A DNA stretch of 40,649 nt from Balamuthia mandrillaris. Its lineage: Eukaryota; Discosea; Longamoebia; Balamuthiidae. The DNA is taken from the NCBI GenBank assembly GCA_031835245.1, contig JAVKOQ010000417.1:1-40649 (forward strand), in the 5' to 3' direction. The notes under the pieces were generated by a model that had not been told where the DNA came from, ran no database searches, and worked only from the letters and a program-made list of their open reading frames with translations. Shown piece after piece: positions 39,199-40,649 of this stretch (its first letter is position 1; each line of letters begins with the position of its first letter). Made by a program: the position numbers and the translations under genes.

Positions 39199-39281
39199 TA
39201 ATAGGTTGGGACTTTTACCTGAGGGGTGGAATTTTTATCGGTGGGGTGGGAAGTTTATGGTCGTGGGGTGGGATATCTACC
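39199..39281 (-). repeat. Right terminal inverted repeat of the SWIM element
   Basis: Carries units around GGGGTGGGA with spacings of 20 and 22 bp, mirroring the left repeat. On the plus strand it is open from an ATG at 39206 (MGLLPEGWNFYRWGG...), giving a peptide very like that of the left repeat. Confidence 0.7.
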
Positions 39282-40649
39282 ATTTTTGCGTATGGGGCAG
39301 AGTGCGCAGAACCAGTAGTGCGAGTGTGGTGTGTGTGGTCAAGTTCTTGTTATTGCTGTTTTCTATCATCCTCCGAAGAGGTGTCGTATATACTTATTAC
39401 AAAAGAAATTTCATTTCTTCATTCTTTCTTCGTTGTGGAATTTCTGTGGTGTTTCTGGGATGTCGACAGGAATGCATTGGAAAAGTTCTGAACTGGGAAG
39501 TTCGGAGTTTCAACAGTTGCAGATGTCAACAGAAAGGAAAGGAAAGGAAAGGGGCAACAGAACTAATATGTTGAGAGTAATTCTCAACAATTCAAAGGAA
39601 AAACAAGGAAACAAAGGTATTAAGAGAAGTATGTGATATGAACAAAAGCTAACTAATCAAAAGAAAGAAGGAAAGAAAGGAGCTAAATAAAAACAAAAAA
39701 ACCTAGTCATGTGATGATAGGTGATTGATTTATACATTTCTTTCTTTCATTCTATTAAAGGTCTTTTCCCTACACCCATCAAGTTGGTGTTTTTTAGCAA
39801 TTCTCCTATCAACCTTATCACACTTCTTTCGTTTATTTCATTGCTTCCTTCTCTTTTTCTTTTAGTTAATTAGTTGTATTCACATCACACCTTTTCCTCT
39901 TGACACCCTTTGGTCCCTTGTTTCCTCATTGAATAATATGTTTTGTTATCACCCTTTCATGTTATTCATCCCTGTTAACAGACTATAAAGTTAATATTTT
40001 GACAGGGCTTCTCAACAATCACACCAATTTTATCTCTTCTTTGTGAGTATTATAAGAAAGAAAGAGATTGACATAACCTAATGTTGTAACAAAAAGAAAA
40101 AAACATCAAAAATAATTAAAAGGTTTGTGTTATTTTTAATTTTATTAATGATGTTAGTTTATTAAATTCTTTTATGTTTAACTTCACATATGTAACATAT
40201 TCAATAAAAATAAATACAATCAACTTCTAACCTTTGTATTGTCATTTCTTTTTTTTCCTTTATAAGATTTAGTGTTTTTTATACTATATTCTGTTTTCAC
40301 TTATTAATGAAATTAGATTGGTCTTCAATAAAAACTTCTTTACAATATAAATAGATATATATACATTCAATAGGAATAAGAATGAAAATAAAATATTAAT
40401 GTTATTATTTTCACAGAACAAAAATTTGTATTGCTTTCTCTTCTTATTAATCTCATTCCCTAGTAGCATTTGTTACTATTGCTGTTTTATTTTTCTTTTC
40501 TGTGATACTTTCTTTAAGAATAATGTCATCATTGCCTTATTAGAGAACTTATTTTTTTTTGTCTCAATAATTGGGCCGCCCATCTGTTCACCTGATGCTG
40601 ACAGAATATCTAAAGGTGAAACATCCTGCTCTTCTGTGATTTCTCGGGC
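39282..40649. other. AT-rich geneless tail of the window
   Basis: About 1.37 kb with markedly lower GC than the rest of the window, especially after 40050. It includes many TTTCTTT, AATAAA and ATATAT stretches. Short frames (for example at 39331-39636 and minus 40284-40469) have biased composition and no recognisable domain. I see no gene, RNA or repeat family. The DNA may be intergenic, a large intron or the edge of an AT-rich isochore. Confidence 0.5.

Larger units (their letters stand above)
36821..39281 (-). mobile_element. Candidate Mutator-like element (SWIM-carrying) with repeat-built terminal inverted repeats
   Basis: A 2461-bp segment bounded by inverted copies of an 83-bp sequence (36821-36903 and 39199-39281) encloses a single gene with a MULE-like SWIM zinc finger. 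The ends align without gaps and are about three-quarters identical by eye. They share unit spacing of 20 then 22 bp. No clean 8-10-bp target duplication was found at the outer borders, so the true ends may lie slightly outside or the copy is old. The encoded protein lacks a DDE catalytic core, so the element would be non-autonomous or domesticated. The spacer 36904-37012 and the promoter side 38867-39198 are AT-rich. Confidence 0.55.

Noticed and set aside
36811-39296. AAAAAGCGAATCGG versus TTTTTGCGTATGGG as a target-site duplication of the SWIM element
   Set aside because: The similar bases are not placed immediately next to both repeat ends and match imperfectly.

Overview
This is a nuclear window from a unicellular eukaryote. 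Most genes are interrupted by short GT-AG introns (about 50-530 nt) whose coding strand is extremely pyrimidine-rich. Genes are packed a few hundred bases apart on both strands, and a lone 5S rRNA gene sits between protein genes. The gene content (Fanzor-type nuclease fragment, a DUF6604 pair, RCC1-type membrane proteins, a GATA factor, a P450 with its own TATA box, UFM1 protease, peroxisomal enoyl-CoA isomerase) and the style of introns and microsatellites suggest a free-living amoeba (Amoebozoa, possibly near Balamuthia/Acanthamoeba). That assignment is inference, not proof.

Layout. 1-135: tail of a plus-strand gene, perhaps doublecortin-like. 384-2854 (-): AAAP amino-acid transporter. 3163-4630 (+): FrnE/DsbA-like thioredoxin-fold oxidoreductase. 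4989-8359 (+): OCA2/P-protein (ArsB/NhaD-type) permease. 8461-9572 (-): GNAT acetyltransferase with a second Acetyltransf_18-like half. 9875-14765 (-): a tandem DUF6604 pair, the upstream copy intact and the downstream copy a pseudogene. 14937-15942 (+): a small protein with four tandem twin-CX9C units. 16284-17414 (-): SAP-domain protein. 17781-18395 (+): C-terminal half of a Fanzor nuclease followed by a possible guide-RNA remnant. 18737-20353 (+): cytochrome P450. 20470-21294 (-): UFM1-specific protease. 21617-24378 (+) and 26058-28591 (-): tail-to-tail paralogues encoding membrane-anchored seven-bladed RCC1-type proteins, enclosing a 5S rRNA gene and a peroxisomal enoyl-CoA hydratase/isomerase. 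28592-29572: no secure gene, two tiny ORFs. 29573-32700 (+): membrane-anchored F-box/TPR-like protein. 32761-35127 (-): GATA-type transcription factor. 35617-36896 (-): PH-ankyrin gene whose 5' end runs into a terminal inverted repeat. 36821-39281: a 2.46-kb candidate Mutator-like element with inverted repeats built of ~20-22-bp units, carrying a SWIM-domain gene. 39282-40649: AT-rich, geneless.

Most genes are independent housekeeping or membrane functions with no operon logic. The accessory interest lies in (i) the Fanzor fragment and its 3' structured flank, (ii) the SWIM/MULE-like element and its fusion to the PH-ankyrin gene, (iii) the tetra-CHCH protein, (iv) the inverted RCC1 receptor-like pair, and (v) the strand-polarised intronic microsatellites. 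All exon boundaries were derived by hand from frame continuity and GT-AG sites and have not been checked against transcripts.
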